A stretch of 49,690 nucleotides of DNA from Kribbella albertanoniae (GTDB lineage Bacteria; Actinomycetota; Actinomycetes; Propionibacteriales; Kribbellaceae): the NCBI RefSeq assembly GCF_004348455.1, contig NZ_SMKA01000028.1, positions 1 to 49,690 on the forward strand, given 5' to 3'. Numbering within the stretch: the first letter of the stretch is position 1; each line of letters begins with the position of its first letter. Positions 1-8,157 of the stretch are shown here, in pieces. The notes below the pieces were generated by a model, which had not been told where the DNA came from, ran no database searches, and worked only from the letters and a program-made list of their open reading frames with translations. The position numbers and the translations under genes are program-made.

Positions 1-16
1 GGGGGAGGATGGCGGC

Positions 17-934
17 ATGTCTGTTGAGGGGCCGCAGTTGCCGGTGGGGACGCAGGTGGTGATCCGGGCGGCCGCGCCCGATGACCGGGGCGGTACGGCG
101 CAGCGCGGGGCGACTGGGCGGGTTGCCGGAGTTACCGCGGATGGGCGGTATGTGGTTCGGCTGGTGGACGGGCGCGAGACGGTGGCCCGGCGGGACCAGT
201 TGAGCCTGCGGACGGCGTACCAGGATGAGGCGCTCGACCTGACTCAGCCTGATGGGGACCGGCTGGTGCGGGAGCACACGATCTATGCGGTCGTGGTCGG
301 GTCGCGGGCGTTCGGGCTCGACACCGACACGTCGGACACGGACACCCGCGGGGTGTACGTCGCGCCGACCGAGTCGTTCTGGTCGCTGGCGAAGCCGCCG
401 ACGCACGTGGACGGGCCGGAGCCGGAGTGGTTCTCGTGGGAGGTCGAGCGGTTCTGTGAGCTCGCCCTGAAGGCGAACCCGAACCTCCTCGAGGTCCTGC
501 ACTCGCCGCTCGTCGTCCAGCAGACGGCACTCGGTGAGCAGCTGGTTGAGCTGCGCGAGGCGTTCCTGTCCCAGCTCGCCTACCAGACCTACTCCGGCTA
601 TGTGTTGAGCCAGTTCAAGAAGCTGGAGGCGGACTTCCGCCGCGACGGCGCGCCGAAGTGGAAGCACGTCATGCACCTGATCCGCCTGCTGCTCTCAGCT
701 CGTTCTCTCCTGCTCGAAGCCGAACTGGTTGTCGATGTCGGCGCCAACCGCGAGCGCCTGCTCGCCGTGAAGCGCGGCGAGCTTCCGTGGGACGAGGTGG
801 AGAAGTGGCGCCTCGGACTCCACGCCGACCTAGACGATGCCCTGCGCCACACCGTCCTCCCCGCAATCCCGGATGTGGCAAGGGTGGACGATTGGCTGCG
901 ATCGGTCCGGAGGAGGAGCCTCGATGACGCGTGA
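17..934 (+). CDS. RlaP-type nucleotidyltransferase with N-terminal SH3-like domain
   Basis: 305 aa. The middle carries a DNA-polymerase-beta-type nucleotidyltransferase signature: GSRAFG at residues 95-100, then DTD at 107-109 followed by RGVYV. This matches the predicted nucleotidyltransferases grouped with RlaP (COG3541). The G-S pair and two aspartates would bind NTP and metal. Residues about 8-65 form a separate Gly/Val/Arg-rich stretch that looks like a small SH3/KOW-type beta barrel, not a usual part of this family. A purine-rich stretch at 1-8 is a plausible ribosome site for the ATG at 17. The next gene overlaps its end by 11 bp, so the two are probably co-translated. The substrate is unknown; family members are linked to RNA repair only by neighbourhood in other genomes. 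Confidence 0.75.
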   Translation: MSVEGPQLPVGTQVVIRAAAPDDRGGTAQRGATGRVAGVTADGRYVVRLVDGRETVARRDQLSLRTAYQDEALDLTQPDGDRLVREHTIYAVVVGSRAFGLDTDTSDTDTRGVYVAPTESFWSLAKPPTHVDGPEPEWFSWEVERFCELALKANPNLLEVLHSPLVVQQTALGEQLVELREAFLSQLAYQTYSGYVLSQFKKLEADFRRDGAPKWKHVMHLIRLLLSARSLLLEAELVVDVGANRERLLAVKRGELPWDEVEKWRLGLHADLDDALRHTVLPAIPDVARVDDWLRSVRRRSLDDA

Positions 935-1682
935 CATGCGGATGCTCGACTATGCCGAGCTGCGGAACATCATGGGTGAGCAGCCGTACCCGTTGCTCTT
1001 CGCAACAGTTTCCGGCGCCCACCTGTACGGCTTCCCGTCGCGCGACTCGGATGTCGACCTGCGCGGCGTGCACGTCCTTCCGGCTGCTGAGGTGGTCGGG
1101 TTGCGCACTGGACCGGAGACGCTGGACCGGACCTGGTTCGAGAACGAAGCCGAGGTCGATCTCGTCACCCACGACCTGGCGAAGTTCGCTCGTCTGATGT
1201 TGCGGCGGAACGGCTATGTGCTGGAGCAGGTCCTGTCGCCACTGGTTGTCCTCAGTACGCCGGAGCACGAGGAACTGGTCGCGTTGGCGGCCGGCTGCAT
1301 CACCAAATGGCATGCGCACCACTACCGCGGGTTCGCGAAGACCCAATGGGAGTTCTTCGGGAAGACCGGTGAGCTGAAGCCGCTGCTGTACACCTTCCGG
1401 GTGCTGCTGACCGGGATCCACCTGATGCGGACCGGCGTCGTGCAGGCGGATCTGCGGGAGCTGCTCGACGAGGCGCCGGCCTACCTGCCGGATCTGATGG
1501 CGGCGAAGGCTGAGGCTGAGCACGGCGCCCTGGAGGGGCCGTCGGTCGAGACGCTGACCGCTGACATCGAGGCGCTGCAGGCTGCGCTCGATGAGGCAGA
1601 GGCTGTCAGCCAACTGCCGGACAGTGCCGCGGCGGAGTCCGGGCTGCACGACTTCCTGGTGCGCGTGCGGCTCTCGCGCTGA
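924..1682 (+). CDS. RlaP-type nucleotidyltransferase, second paralogue
   Basis: 252 aa from the ATG at 924, chosen because GGAGGAG lies just upstream and the start overlaps the end of the preceding gene. It has the same fold signature as its neighbour: SGAHLYGF at residues 30-37 and DSDVDLRGVH at 41-50. The usual Ser of the GS motif is Ala here, while both catalytic aspartates (43 and 45) are kept. No N-terminal SH3-like extension is present. The C-terminal half is helical and charged. The pair probably arose by duplication and may act together; the nucleotide and acceptor cannot be read from sequence. Confidence 0.75.
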   Translation: MTRDMRMLDYAELRNIMGEQPYPLLFATVSGAHLYGFPSRDSDVDLRGVHVLPAAEVVGLRTGPETLDRTWFENEAEVDLVTHDLAKFARLMLRRNGYVLEQVLSPLVVLSTPEHEELVALAAGCITKWHAHHYRGFAKTQWEFFGKTGELKPLLYTFRVLLTGIHLMRTGVVQADLRELLDEAPAYLPDLMAAKAEAEHGALEGPSVETLTADIEALQAALDEAEAVSQLPDSAAAESGLHDFLVRVRLSR

Positions 1683-1741
1683 TTGCAGCGTTGTAGAGAC
1701 CCTGGCGGAGGCTTAGGGTACTTACTTAACTTCGTGAAGCA

Positions 1742-1768
1742 TTGACATCGAGGCTGGCGGGGTAAATA
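1742..1768 (+). promoter_or_regulatory. possible promoter of the alpha-galactosidase operon
   Basis: TTGACA at 1742-1747 is followed 15 nt later by TAAATA at 1763-1768. A short inverted repeat (CTTC-GT-GAAG) lies just upstream, around 1729-1738. The spacer is short and the -10 is weak, so this is tentative. It would put the transcript start near 1775 and favour the GTG at 1810 as the translation start. Confidence 0.25.
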
Positions 1769-1809
1769 GTTTCGTCTTGAAATCAATCAGAAAGCAGAGT
1801 GAATCAACA

Positions 1810-3927
1810 GTGTCGAACATTGAGGTGCTGCAGCTACGGGCTGCCGGGGTCAGTTTGGTGCTGGACTGCTCGGGGCCGGCCTTACCGTCTGTGCTGCACT
1901 GGGGCGCGGATCTGGGTGAGCTGAGCGAGCGGGCACTGTTGGAGCTGCGCCGGGGTGCGGGTGCGGTTCAGGACGGGAACGGGCTGGACGAGAATCGGCC
2001 GATCGCGATCGTGCCGGAGTATTCGGCCGGCTGGTTCGGGCTGCCGGGGCTGAGCGGGCACCGGGACGGGCAGGACTTCTCGGCGAGCTTCCGGATCACC
2101 AGCGTCGCGCAGACGGACAACACCGTGGTCGTCGATGCCGCCGACACCGAGGCCGGGCTGACGATCCGCCTGACCGTCGAGCTGACCGACTCCGGGCTGG
2201 TCCGCGCCAAGGCGGATCTCACGAACACGGGCGCGACGCCGTACACGGTTGATGGTCTCGTCCTGGCCCTGCCGGTGCCGACCGAGGCGACCGAACTGCT
2301 CGACCTGACGGGCCGGCACATCGGTGAGCGGCACCCGCAGCGGCACGCGTTCACGCAGGGCGCGCACGTCCGCGACAACCGCCGCGGGCGCACCGGCGCC
2401 GACGCGACGCTGTTGCTGCTGGCCGGGACCGAGGGCTTCGGCTTCCAGGACGGCGAGATCTGGGCCGTGCACACCGCATGGAGCGGCAACCACCGCTCGT
2501 ACGCCGAGCGCGGCATGAGCGGGTACGCCGTCATCGGTGGTGGCGAACTGCTGCTGCCGGGTGAGGGTCGTCTCCAGCCGCAGGGCACCTACAGCACCCC
2601 CTGGCTCTACGGCACGTACGGCGTTGGCCTCGACCGGATCTCGACCCGCTTCCACGAGTACCTGCGGTCCCGCGAGAACCACCCGCAGACCGACCGGCCC
2701 GTCGTCCTGAACACCTGGGAGGCCGTCTACTTCGACCTCGACCTGGACAAGCTGAAGGGTCTGGCGAACGCGGCCGCCGAGGTCGGCGCCGAGCGGTTCG
2801 TGCTTGATGACGGCTGGTTCCGTGGCCGTCGTGACGACCACGCCGGACTTGGTGACTGGTACGTCGACGAGGGCATCTGGCCGAAGGGTCTGCACCCGTT
2901 GGTCGACCACGTGCGCGGACTCGGACTGCAGTTCGGCCTCTGGGTCGAACCGGAGATGGTGAACCCGGACTCCGATCTGGCCCGGGAGCACCCGGACTGG
3001 ATCCTTGCCACCGGCAACCGGTTCCCGCCGACCGCGCGTCACCAGCAGGGGCTGAACCTCGGCGTACCGGCTGCGTACGACTACATCCTCGAACGGCTCG
3101 ACAGCCTGCTGACCGAGTACGACATCGCGTACCTGAAGTGGGACCACAACCGCGACTTCGTTGACGGCGGCAACCAACAGACCGGTACGGCGGGGATCCA
3201 CGAGCAGACGTTGGCCGTCTACCGGTTGATCGACGAACTGAAGCGCCGGCACCCCGGCCTGGAGATCGAGTCCTGCTCGTCCGGTGGCGCCCGGGTCGAC
3301 CTCGGGATCCTCGAGCGTACGGACCGCGTTTGGGGCAGTGACAGCAACGACGCGCTCGAGCGGCAGACGATCCAGCGGTACACGCAGTTGCTGCTGCCGC
3401 CGGAGCTGATCGGCTGCCACGTCGGCCCGCCGAAGGCGCACACCACCGGCCGCACCCAGGCGCTGTCGTTCCGCGCGATCACCGCGCTCTTCGGGCACTT
3501 CGGTATCGAGTGGGACATCACGCTCGCCTCCGAGGAGGAGCGGACCGAACTCGCCGGATGGGTCGCACTGCACAAGGAACTCCGGCCGCTGCTGCACACT
3601 GGCCGGGTGGTTCGCGCCGACCGTGGTCCGAACGATTTCCTGCTGCATGGTGTGGTCGCCCAGGACGCCTCCCGCGCCGTGTACGCCGCCGTCCAGCTGA
3701 CGCAATCCGTCACCTCGGCCGTCGGCCGGGTCCGGCTGCCGGGCCTCGACCCGCAGCGCACCTACCGCGTGAGCCGGATCGTGACACCGGGTCCGGAACC
3801 CCGCTCGCTGCCTGCCTGGACCGAGCCTGTCGAGCTGAACGGTACGGCGCTCGCCGCGGCCGGCGTGCAGCTCCCGGTGCAGTGGCCCGAGCACGCGCTC
3901 TTACTGGACGTGACCGCGATCGACTGA
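1810..3927 (+). CDS. alpha-galactosidase, GH36
   Basis: 705 aa. Hydrolyses terminal alpha-galactosides such as melibiose and raffinose; no signal peptide, so cytoplasmic. An N-terminal beta-sandwich is followed by a TIM barrel with VLDDGWF, then LKWDHNRD with the nucleophile Asp445, then WGSDSNDALER with the acid/base Asp511. Length and motif spacing fit GH36. The reading frame can open at TTG 1777, but GTG 1810 gives a normal family N-terminus (SNIEVLQL) and lies downstream of a possible promoter. The gene heads an operon with two permeases and a binding protein, so oligosaccharides imported by that transporter are the likely substrates. Confidence 0.93.
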   Translation: MSNIEVLQLRAAGVSLVLDCSGPALPSVLHWGADLGELSERALLELRRGAGAVQDGNGLDENRPIAIVPEYSAGWFGLPGLSGHRDGQDFSASFRITSVAQTDNTVVVDAADTEAGLTIRLTVELTDSGLVRAKADLTNTGATPYTVDGLVLALPVPTEATELLDLTGRHIGERHPQRHAFTQGAHVRDNRRGRTGADATLLLLAGTEGFGFQDGEIWAVHTAWSGNHRSYAERGMSGYAVIGGGELLLPGEGRLQPQGTYSTPWLYGTYGVGLDRISTRFHEYLRSRENHPQTDRPVVLNTWEAVYFDLDLDKLKGLANAAAEVGAERFVLDDGWFRGRRDDHAGLGDWYVDEGIWPKGLHPLVDHVRGLGLQFGLWVEPEMVNPDSDLAREHPDWILATGNRFPPTARHQQGLNLGVPAAYDYILERLDSLLTEYDIAYLKWDHNRDFVDGGNQQTGTAGIHEQTLAVYRLIDELKRRHPGLEIESCSSGGARVDLGILERTDRVWGSDSNDALERQTIQRYTQLLLPPELIGCHVGPPKAHTTGRTQALSFRAITALFGHFGIEWDITLASEEERTELAGWVALHKELRPLLHTGRVVRADRGPNDFLLHGVVAQDASRAVYAAVQLTQSVTSAVGRVRLPGLDPQRTYRVSRIVTPGPEPRSLPAWTEPVELNGTALAAAGVQLPVQWPEHALLLDVTAID

Positions 3928-3960
3928 TCCCGCAGCCGATCTACAGAAGGAGATCCCCCT

Positions 3961-4902
3961 GTGACTGCAGTAACGAACGCACCACCTAACGAGCGAAGTC
4001 ACGGGGGACAGGCGCCGCCGCCACCGAAGCGACGGCGCCTGGGAGATCTCAAGGTCGCCATGATCTTCCTCCTGCCGGCGACCATCGGGTTCGTGGTCTT
4101 CTACATCTGGCCGACCCTGCGCGGCGCCTACCTGAGCTTCACCGAGTACTCGTTGCTTGAGGCACCGAAGTTCAACGGCCTCGACAACTACGACCGGATG
4201 ATCCACGACAGCTTCTTCTGGAACGCGCTCGTCGTCACCCTCGAGTACGTCGTGATCAACATCGGCGTCCAGACCGTTCTGGCCGTGGCCATCGCGATGG
4301 TGATGTACCGGCTGACCCGGTCCATCACCGTCCGGGCCGCGATCCTGCTGCCCTACCTGGTGGCGAACGTGGTCGTCGCGCTGGTCTGGTACTGGATGCT
4401 CGACTTCCAGGTCGGCATCGTGAACCAGGGCCTGACCTGGCTCGGCATCGACCCGATCGCGTTCTTCGGCGAGTCGAACTGGGCCATCCCGACGATCGCC
4501 GGGATCAACGTCTGGCGGCACATGGGCTACACCGCGCTCCTGGTGTTCGCGGGCTTGCAGACGATCCCGGCGTACGTCTACGAGGCCGCCGAGGTGGACG
4601 GCGCGGGGGAGATGAAGACGTTCTGGCGGATCACGCTGCCGCTGTTGCGTCCCGTTCTGGTGATGGTCCTGGTGGTCACCATGATCGGCTCGTTCCAGAT
4701 CTTCGACACGGTCGCCGTGACCACCCGGGGCGGCCCGATCAACTCGACCCGGGTCATCTACTACTACATCTTCGAGCGCGCGTTCACCCGCTTCGACTTC
4801 GGCTACGCGTCCGCGATGGCGATGGTGCTGTTCGTGATCCTGGCGATCGTCTCGCTGCTGCAGATCCGGCTGCTCCGCGCCAAGGAGAGTGATCTCGCGT
4901 GA
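3961..4902 (+). CDS. ABC sugar permease, MalF/UgpA type
   Basis: 313 aa integral membrane subunit with six predicted helices. The EAA loop that contacts the ATPase is visible as EAAEVDGAG followed by ITLPLLRP. A Pro/Arg-rich cytoplasmic N-terminus precedes the first helix. The GTG start has a clear AAGGAG about 9 nt upstream. It lies 33 bp after the alpha-galactosidase and overlaps the second permease by 4 bp (GTGA). With that subunit and the downstream lipoprotein it forms a CUT1-type importer, most likely for alpha-galactosides. No ATPase gene is nearby, so a shared MsiK-type ATPase is the likely partner; this is inference. Confidence 0.92.
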   Translation: MTAVTNAPPNERSHGGQAPPPPKRRRLGDLKVAMIFLLPATIGFVVFYIWPTLRGAYLSFTEYSLLEAPKFNGLDNYDRMIHDSFFWNALVVTLEYVVINIGVQTVLAVAIAMVMYRLTRSITVRAAILLPYLVANVVVALVWYWMLDFQVGIVNQGLTWLGIDPIAFFGESNWAIPTIAGINVWRHMGYTALLVFAGLQTIPAYVYEAAEVDGAGEMKTFWRITLPLLRPVLVMVLVVTMIGSFQIFDTVAVTTRGGPINSTRVIYYYIFERAFTRFDFGYASAMAMVLFVILAIVSLLQIRLLRAKESDLA

Positions 4903-5780
4903 GAAAGCAACTCTCTGTGGGCAGGATCCTCGCCTGGGCGTTCCTGATCATCCTGCTGCTCCTGACGCTGTTCCCCTTCTACTGGATGCTCCGTACGGCG
5001 CTCTCAAACAACACCGCGCTGGCCGGGAACCCGAGCTCGCTGCTCCCCGTGGAGACCACGCTCGGCGCCTTCAAGCGGGTGCTCGGGTTGTCGACGATCG
5101 AGGAGGCCCAGGCCCAAGGTGGATCCGGTGCCTCGGTCAACTTCTGGCTGTACCTGCGCAACTCGGTGGTGGTGGCAACGATCACCACGGTCTGCCAGGT
5201 CTTCTTCAGCGCGATGGCGGCGTACGCGTTCGCCCGGTTGCGCTGGCCCGGCCGGGACAAGGTGTTCGCCGTCTTCCTGGCCGCGCTGATGGTGCCGCCG
5301 ATCTTCACCACGCTGCCGAACTTCGTGCTGATCAAGAACCTCGGCCTGCTGAACAGCTTCGCCGGCATCATCCTGCCGGGGGCGTTCATGACGCCGTTCG
5401 CGATCTTCTTCCTGCGCCAGTTCTTCCTCAGCATCAGCCGTGAACTCGAAGAGGCCGCGATGATCGACGGGGCCGGGCATCCGCGGATCTTCTTCGGGAT
5501 GATCATCCCGCTGAGCGCCGCGCCGATCGCGACGCTGGCGATCCTGACCTACATCAACTCCTGGAACGACTACTTCTGGCCACTGCTGGTCGGTCAGCAG
5601 GAGAACGTCCGCGTGCTCACCGTCGCCCTCGGAGTCTTCCGCTCGCAGACGCCCCAAGGCGGCCCGGACTGGGCCGGTCTGATGGCAGCCACCCTGATCG
5701 CGGCGTTGCCGATGATCATCCTGTTCCTGGCCTTCGCCAAGCGCATCACCAACTCCATCGGCTTCTCGGGGATCAAATGA
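4899..5780 (+). CDS. ABC sugar permease, MalG/UgpE type
   Basis: 293 aa, the second membrane subunit of the same importer. It has six predicted helices, a periplasmic loop after helix 1 and a clear EAA motif (EEAAMIDGAG, then IIPLSAAP). The GTG start overlaps the upstream permease stop, and the stop overlaps the downstream binding-protein ATG, both by 4 bp, so translation is probably coupled. Length and motif position are normal for MalG-like subunits. The sugar specificity is inferred only from the alpha-galactosidase at the head of the operon. Confidence 0.92.
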   Translation: MRKQLSVGRILAWAFLIILLLLTLFPFYWMLRTALSNNTALAGNPSSLLPVETTLGAFKRVLGLSTIEEAQAQGGSGASVNFWLYLRNSVVVATITTVCQVFFSAMAAYAFARLRWPGRDKVFAVFLAALMVPPIFTTLPNFVLIKNLGLLNSFAGIILPGAFMTPFAIFFLRQFFLSISRELEEAAMIDGAGHPRIFFGMIIPLSAAPIATLAILTYINSWNDYFWPLLVGQQENVRVLTVALGVFRSQTPQGGPDWAGLMAATLIAALPMIILFLAFAKRITNSIGFSGIK

Positions 5781-7135
5781 TGAACGTGTCCCGCAGGACC
5801 TTGCTGAAGGCCGGGCTCGCCGCGCTCGCCGTACCGTCACTTGCTGCTTGTAACAACGGGGCCGCGGCGCGTGGTCCGGGCGAAGTCATCTACTGGCTCT
5901 GGGACGCGGCACAGCTGCCGATGTACACCGAGTGTGCAAGGGTCTTCCGCGAACAGAATCCCCAGTACAGCGTGAAGATCGAGCAGTACGGCTGGGACGA
6001 CTACTGGTCGAAACTGGTCACCGGGTTCATCTCCGAGACCGCACCGGACGTGTTCACCTCGCACTCCGCGAAGTACCCGCTGTTCGCGGACAAGGGGCAG
6101 GTGCTGGCGCTCGACGAGTTCGTCACCAAGGATGCCGTTGACCTGGGCATCTATCAGAAGGGTCTGGCCGATCGCTGGATCGGTGCCGACGGCAAGCGAT
6201 ATGGACTGCCGAAGGACTTCGACTCGGAGGTGTACTTCTACAACAGCGCGTTCACCGAGGCGGCCGGGATCACGCCCGAGCAGCTCAACTCGATGACGTG
6301 GAACCCTTCCGACGGCGGCACGTTCGAGCAGATCGTCCGGCGCCTCACCGTCGACTCGAAGGGCCGTCGCGGCGACCAGCCGGGGTTCGACAAGAACAAC
6401 ATCAAGGTCTACGGACTCGGGTACGGCGATGCCGGCGGAGCGGACGGCCAGACCAGCTGGAGCTGGTACGCCGCGTCGAACGGGTGGAAGTACTCCGAGG
6501 GCGAACCGTGGGGGACGAAGTTCTTCTACGGCGACCCGAAGTTCACCGAGACCATCGGGTGGTGGCGTGGGCTCATCACCAAGGGGTACATGCCGACGTA
6601 CGCGCAGGCCAAGTCCGGGGTCGACGTGACGACCTCGTTCGGTGCGGGGAAGTACGGGATGACCCCGAACGGTTCCTGGATGCTGGGCACCTACCAGACG
6701 CTGAAGGGCGTCAAGACCAAGCTGGCCCGGCTGCCGATCGGCCCGATCGGCAAGCGGCTGTCGATGATGAACGGGCTCGCGGACACGATCTGGGCCGGGA
6801 CCACCCGGCGGGACGCGTCCTGGGCCTGGGTGAAGTTCCTGGGGTCGCAGACCGCGCAGGACATCGTCGCCAAGGCCGGCGTGGTGTTCCCGGCGGTGTC
6901 GGCGAGCCTGCCGGCGGCCAAGGCGAAGTTCGCGGAGAACGGCTGGGACGTGACACCGTTCCTGGAGACCGTCGAGGCGGGTGACGTCTTCCCGTTCCCG
7001 GCCAATCCGAACGCGGCCGATGTCACCGCCGTCATGACCCCGGCGATGGACGCGGTGATGTCGTTCGAGGCGGAGCCGGCGTCGCTGGCCAAGGCGAACG
7101 ACGACGTGAACCAGATCCTCTCGGCCAACGCCTGA
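5777..7135 (+). CDS. sugar-binding lipoprotein of the ABC importer (Tat-type signal)
   Basis: 452 aa extracellular solute-binding protein, family 1. The N-terminus has a twin-arginine motif (SRRTLLK, residues 5-11), a hydrophobic stretch and a lipobox LAAC with the acylated Cys at 25, so it is probably exported folded by Tat and anchored to the membrane outer face. The mature part is rich in Trp and Tyr (YWLWD, WDDYW, SWSWYAAS), as expected for carbohydrate stacking. It is the last gene of the operon, whereas binding proteins usually come before the permeases. A second in-frame ATG at 5780 is equally possible as start. A strong hairpin follows the stop. Confidence 0.92.
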   Translation: MMNVSRRTLLKAGLAALAVPSLAACNNGAAARGPGEVIYWLWDAAQLPMYTECARVFREQNPQYSVKIEQYGWDDYWSKLVTGFISETAPDVFTSHSAKYPLFADKGQVLALDEFVTKDAVDLGIYQKGLADRWIGADGKRYGLPKDFDSEVYFYNSAFTEAAGITPEQLNSMTWNPSDGGTFEQIVRRLTVDSKGRRGDQPGFDKNNIKVYGLGYGDAGGADGQTSWSWYAASNGWKYSEGEPWGTKFFYGDPKFTETIGWWRGLITKGYMPTYAQAKSGVDVTTSFGAGKYGMTPNGSWMLGTYQTLKGVKTKLARLPIGPIGKRLSMMNGLADTIWAGTTRRDASWAWVKFLGSQTAQDIVAKAGVVFPAVSASLPAAKAKFAENGWDVTPFLETVEAGDVFPFPANPNAADVTAVMTPAMDAVMSFEAEPASLAKANDDVNQILSANA

Positions 7136-7161
7136 GGGCCGGCAACTAGGGGATGGCCCCG

Positions 7162-7193
7162 GTACGCCGTACTCCGTGGGGAGTACGGCGTAC
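7162..7193 (+). terminator. terminator hairpin after the alpha-galactoside operon
   Basis: A perfect 14-bp inverted repeat, GTACGCCGTACTCC at 7162-7175 and its complement at 7180-7193, with a 4-nt loop. There is no T-run, as is common in actinomycetes. It lies 26 bp after the binding-protein stop. The stem itself contains two GTAC tetramers per arm. Confidence 0.75.
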
Positions 7194-7267
7194 TGCGTCT
7201 TGTGGGGTGTGGTGCGCCTGCGGGGGTAGCTGAGGTGCCGCCGCCTGGGCGACGCGGGAGGGGGTGC

Positions 7268-7301
7268 TGTCGCGACACGATCGGTGCAGTTGAACAACTG
7301 C
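7268..7301. promoter_or_regulatory. two palindromes upstream of the DUF1707 gene
   Basis: TGTCGCGACA at 7268-7277 is a perfect palindrome. GCAGTTG-AA-CAACTGC at 7286-7301 is an inverted repeat. Both sit 18-51 bp before the ATG at 7319 and could be operator sites for this operon. No cognate regulator is recognisable nearby. Confidence 0.35.
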
Positions 7302-7318
7302 GAGCATCGAGGAGTGTC

Positions 7319-7747
7319 ATGAACGACGAGGGACCGATCCGTATTGGGGACGCCGAGCGGGAAGAGGCAGTTCGGCGGTTGGGTGAGCACTACGAGGCTG
7401 GGCGGCTGAGTGCGGAGGAGCACGGCGAGCGCGTCGAGGCTGCCTTGCGTGCCAAGACCGCGGCTGAACTGGGCGACGTGTTCGTGGACCTGCCGAGTCA
7501 GCGGCAGGAGAGTGCGCAGCAGCAGAGCGCTGGGCCGGCGGGACCGCCGCGTGGGCGGGGTCGGCGGCCGGAGTGGGCTGCCAAGGGACCGTTCGGGAAG
7601 ATCCCGCTGCCGGTCCTGATGGCGCTCGGCGCGATTGTGCTGCTGGCGGCCGTGGCCTGCACGGTGGCCGGCGGGCATCCGCCGGTGTTGCTGATCGCGG
7701 CGATCGTGGCCGGCGTGATCGTGTACCGGAAGCGGCGGATGGCATGA
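7319..7747 (+). CDS. DUF1707 domain membrane protein
   Basis: 142 aa from the ATG at 7319, which has GAGGAG 5 nt upstream. Residues 7-55 match the DUF1707 domain (starting IRIGDAEREEAVRRLG, then AGRLSAEEHGERVEAA), a short helical domain common at the N-terminus of actinobacterial membrane proteins and of unknown function. A Gln/Pro/Arg-rich linker follows, then two transmembrane segments around residues 97-137 and a short basic tail. The stop overlaps the next gene by 4 bp, so it begins a three-gene unit with a small membrane protein and a multicopper oxidase. Confidence 0.85.
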   Translation: MNDEGPIRIGDAEREEAVRRLGEHYEAGRLSAEEHGERVEAALRAKTAAELGDVFVDLPSQRQESAQQQSAGPAGPPRGRGRRPEWAAKGPFGKIPLPVLMALGAIVLLAAVACTVAGGHPPVLLIAAIVAGVIVYRKRRMA

Positions 7748-8157
7748 GGAACGTCTATCGAGTGGTCGCGATGCTGATCGCGCTCGCGGTCGGGTTGCAG
7801 GTGGCGTCGATCGCGCTGGCCGGGTTCACCGTGGCGAAGGATGCGACCGACGGCGCCGCGATCGGGGCCGACTACAGCAACTTCGGGCAGAGCTACCACT
7901 CCATCGCCGGGACGGCGATCGGGCTGCTGGCGCTGATCCTGCTGGTGGTTTCGTTCCTGACCGACGTGCCGCGGGGCCGGGTGCTGGCCGGGGCCATCCT
8001 CGGCCTGGTGGTGGTGCAGTTCGTGCTGGCGATAGTTTCGTTCGGCTTGCCGGCGTTGGGTGTACTGCACGGGCTCAACGGGCTGGCGATCGGTGCCATG
8101 GCCGGGACCGCAATCGGGCGAGCCGCCACGCCGCGGCAGCCTGCGACCAGTGGCTGA
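7744..8157 (+). CDS. small four-helix membrane protein (DUF6220-like)
   Basis: 137 aa with about four predicted transmembrane helices and little else: an N-terminal helix (MLIALAVGLQVASIALAG), a polar loop containing YSNFGQSYHSIAGT, then three hydrophobic stretches and a short Ala/Pro tail. From memory it resembles small actinobacterial proteins labelled DUF6220; I am not certain. The ATG overlaps the stop of the DUF1707 gene and its own end overlaps the oxidase start by 8 bp, so it is co-translated with both. A role in anchoring or supplying the oxidase is possible but is only inference from position. Confidence 0.6.
   Translation: MRNVYRVVAMLIALAVGLQVASIALAGFTVAKDATDGAAIGADYSNFGQSYHSIAGTAIGLLALILLVVSFLTDVPRGRVLAGAILGLVVVQFVLAIVSFGLPALGVLHGLNGLAIGAMAGTAIGRAATPRQPATSG

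Noticed and set aside
1778..1790. TGAAATCAATCAG as a third LacI operator
   Set aside because: Only about nine of fourteen positions match, and it overlaps the coding start region.
1777..1809. TTG start for the alpha-galactosidase
   Set aside because: It adds eleven lysine/serine-rich residues unlike the family and would lie almost at the predicted transcript start.
1882..3894. 670-codon open frame on the minus strand
   Set aside because: It is the antisense of the alpha-galactosidase, with Arg/Gly/Val-rich low-complexity translation caused by high GC; no domain and no ribosome site.
5837..7678. 613-codon open frame on the minus strand
   Set aside because: Runs opposite to the binding-protein gene and across the terminator; composition is typical of a GC shadow.
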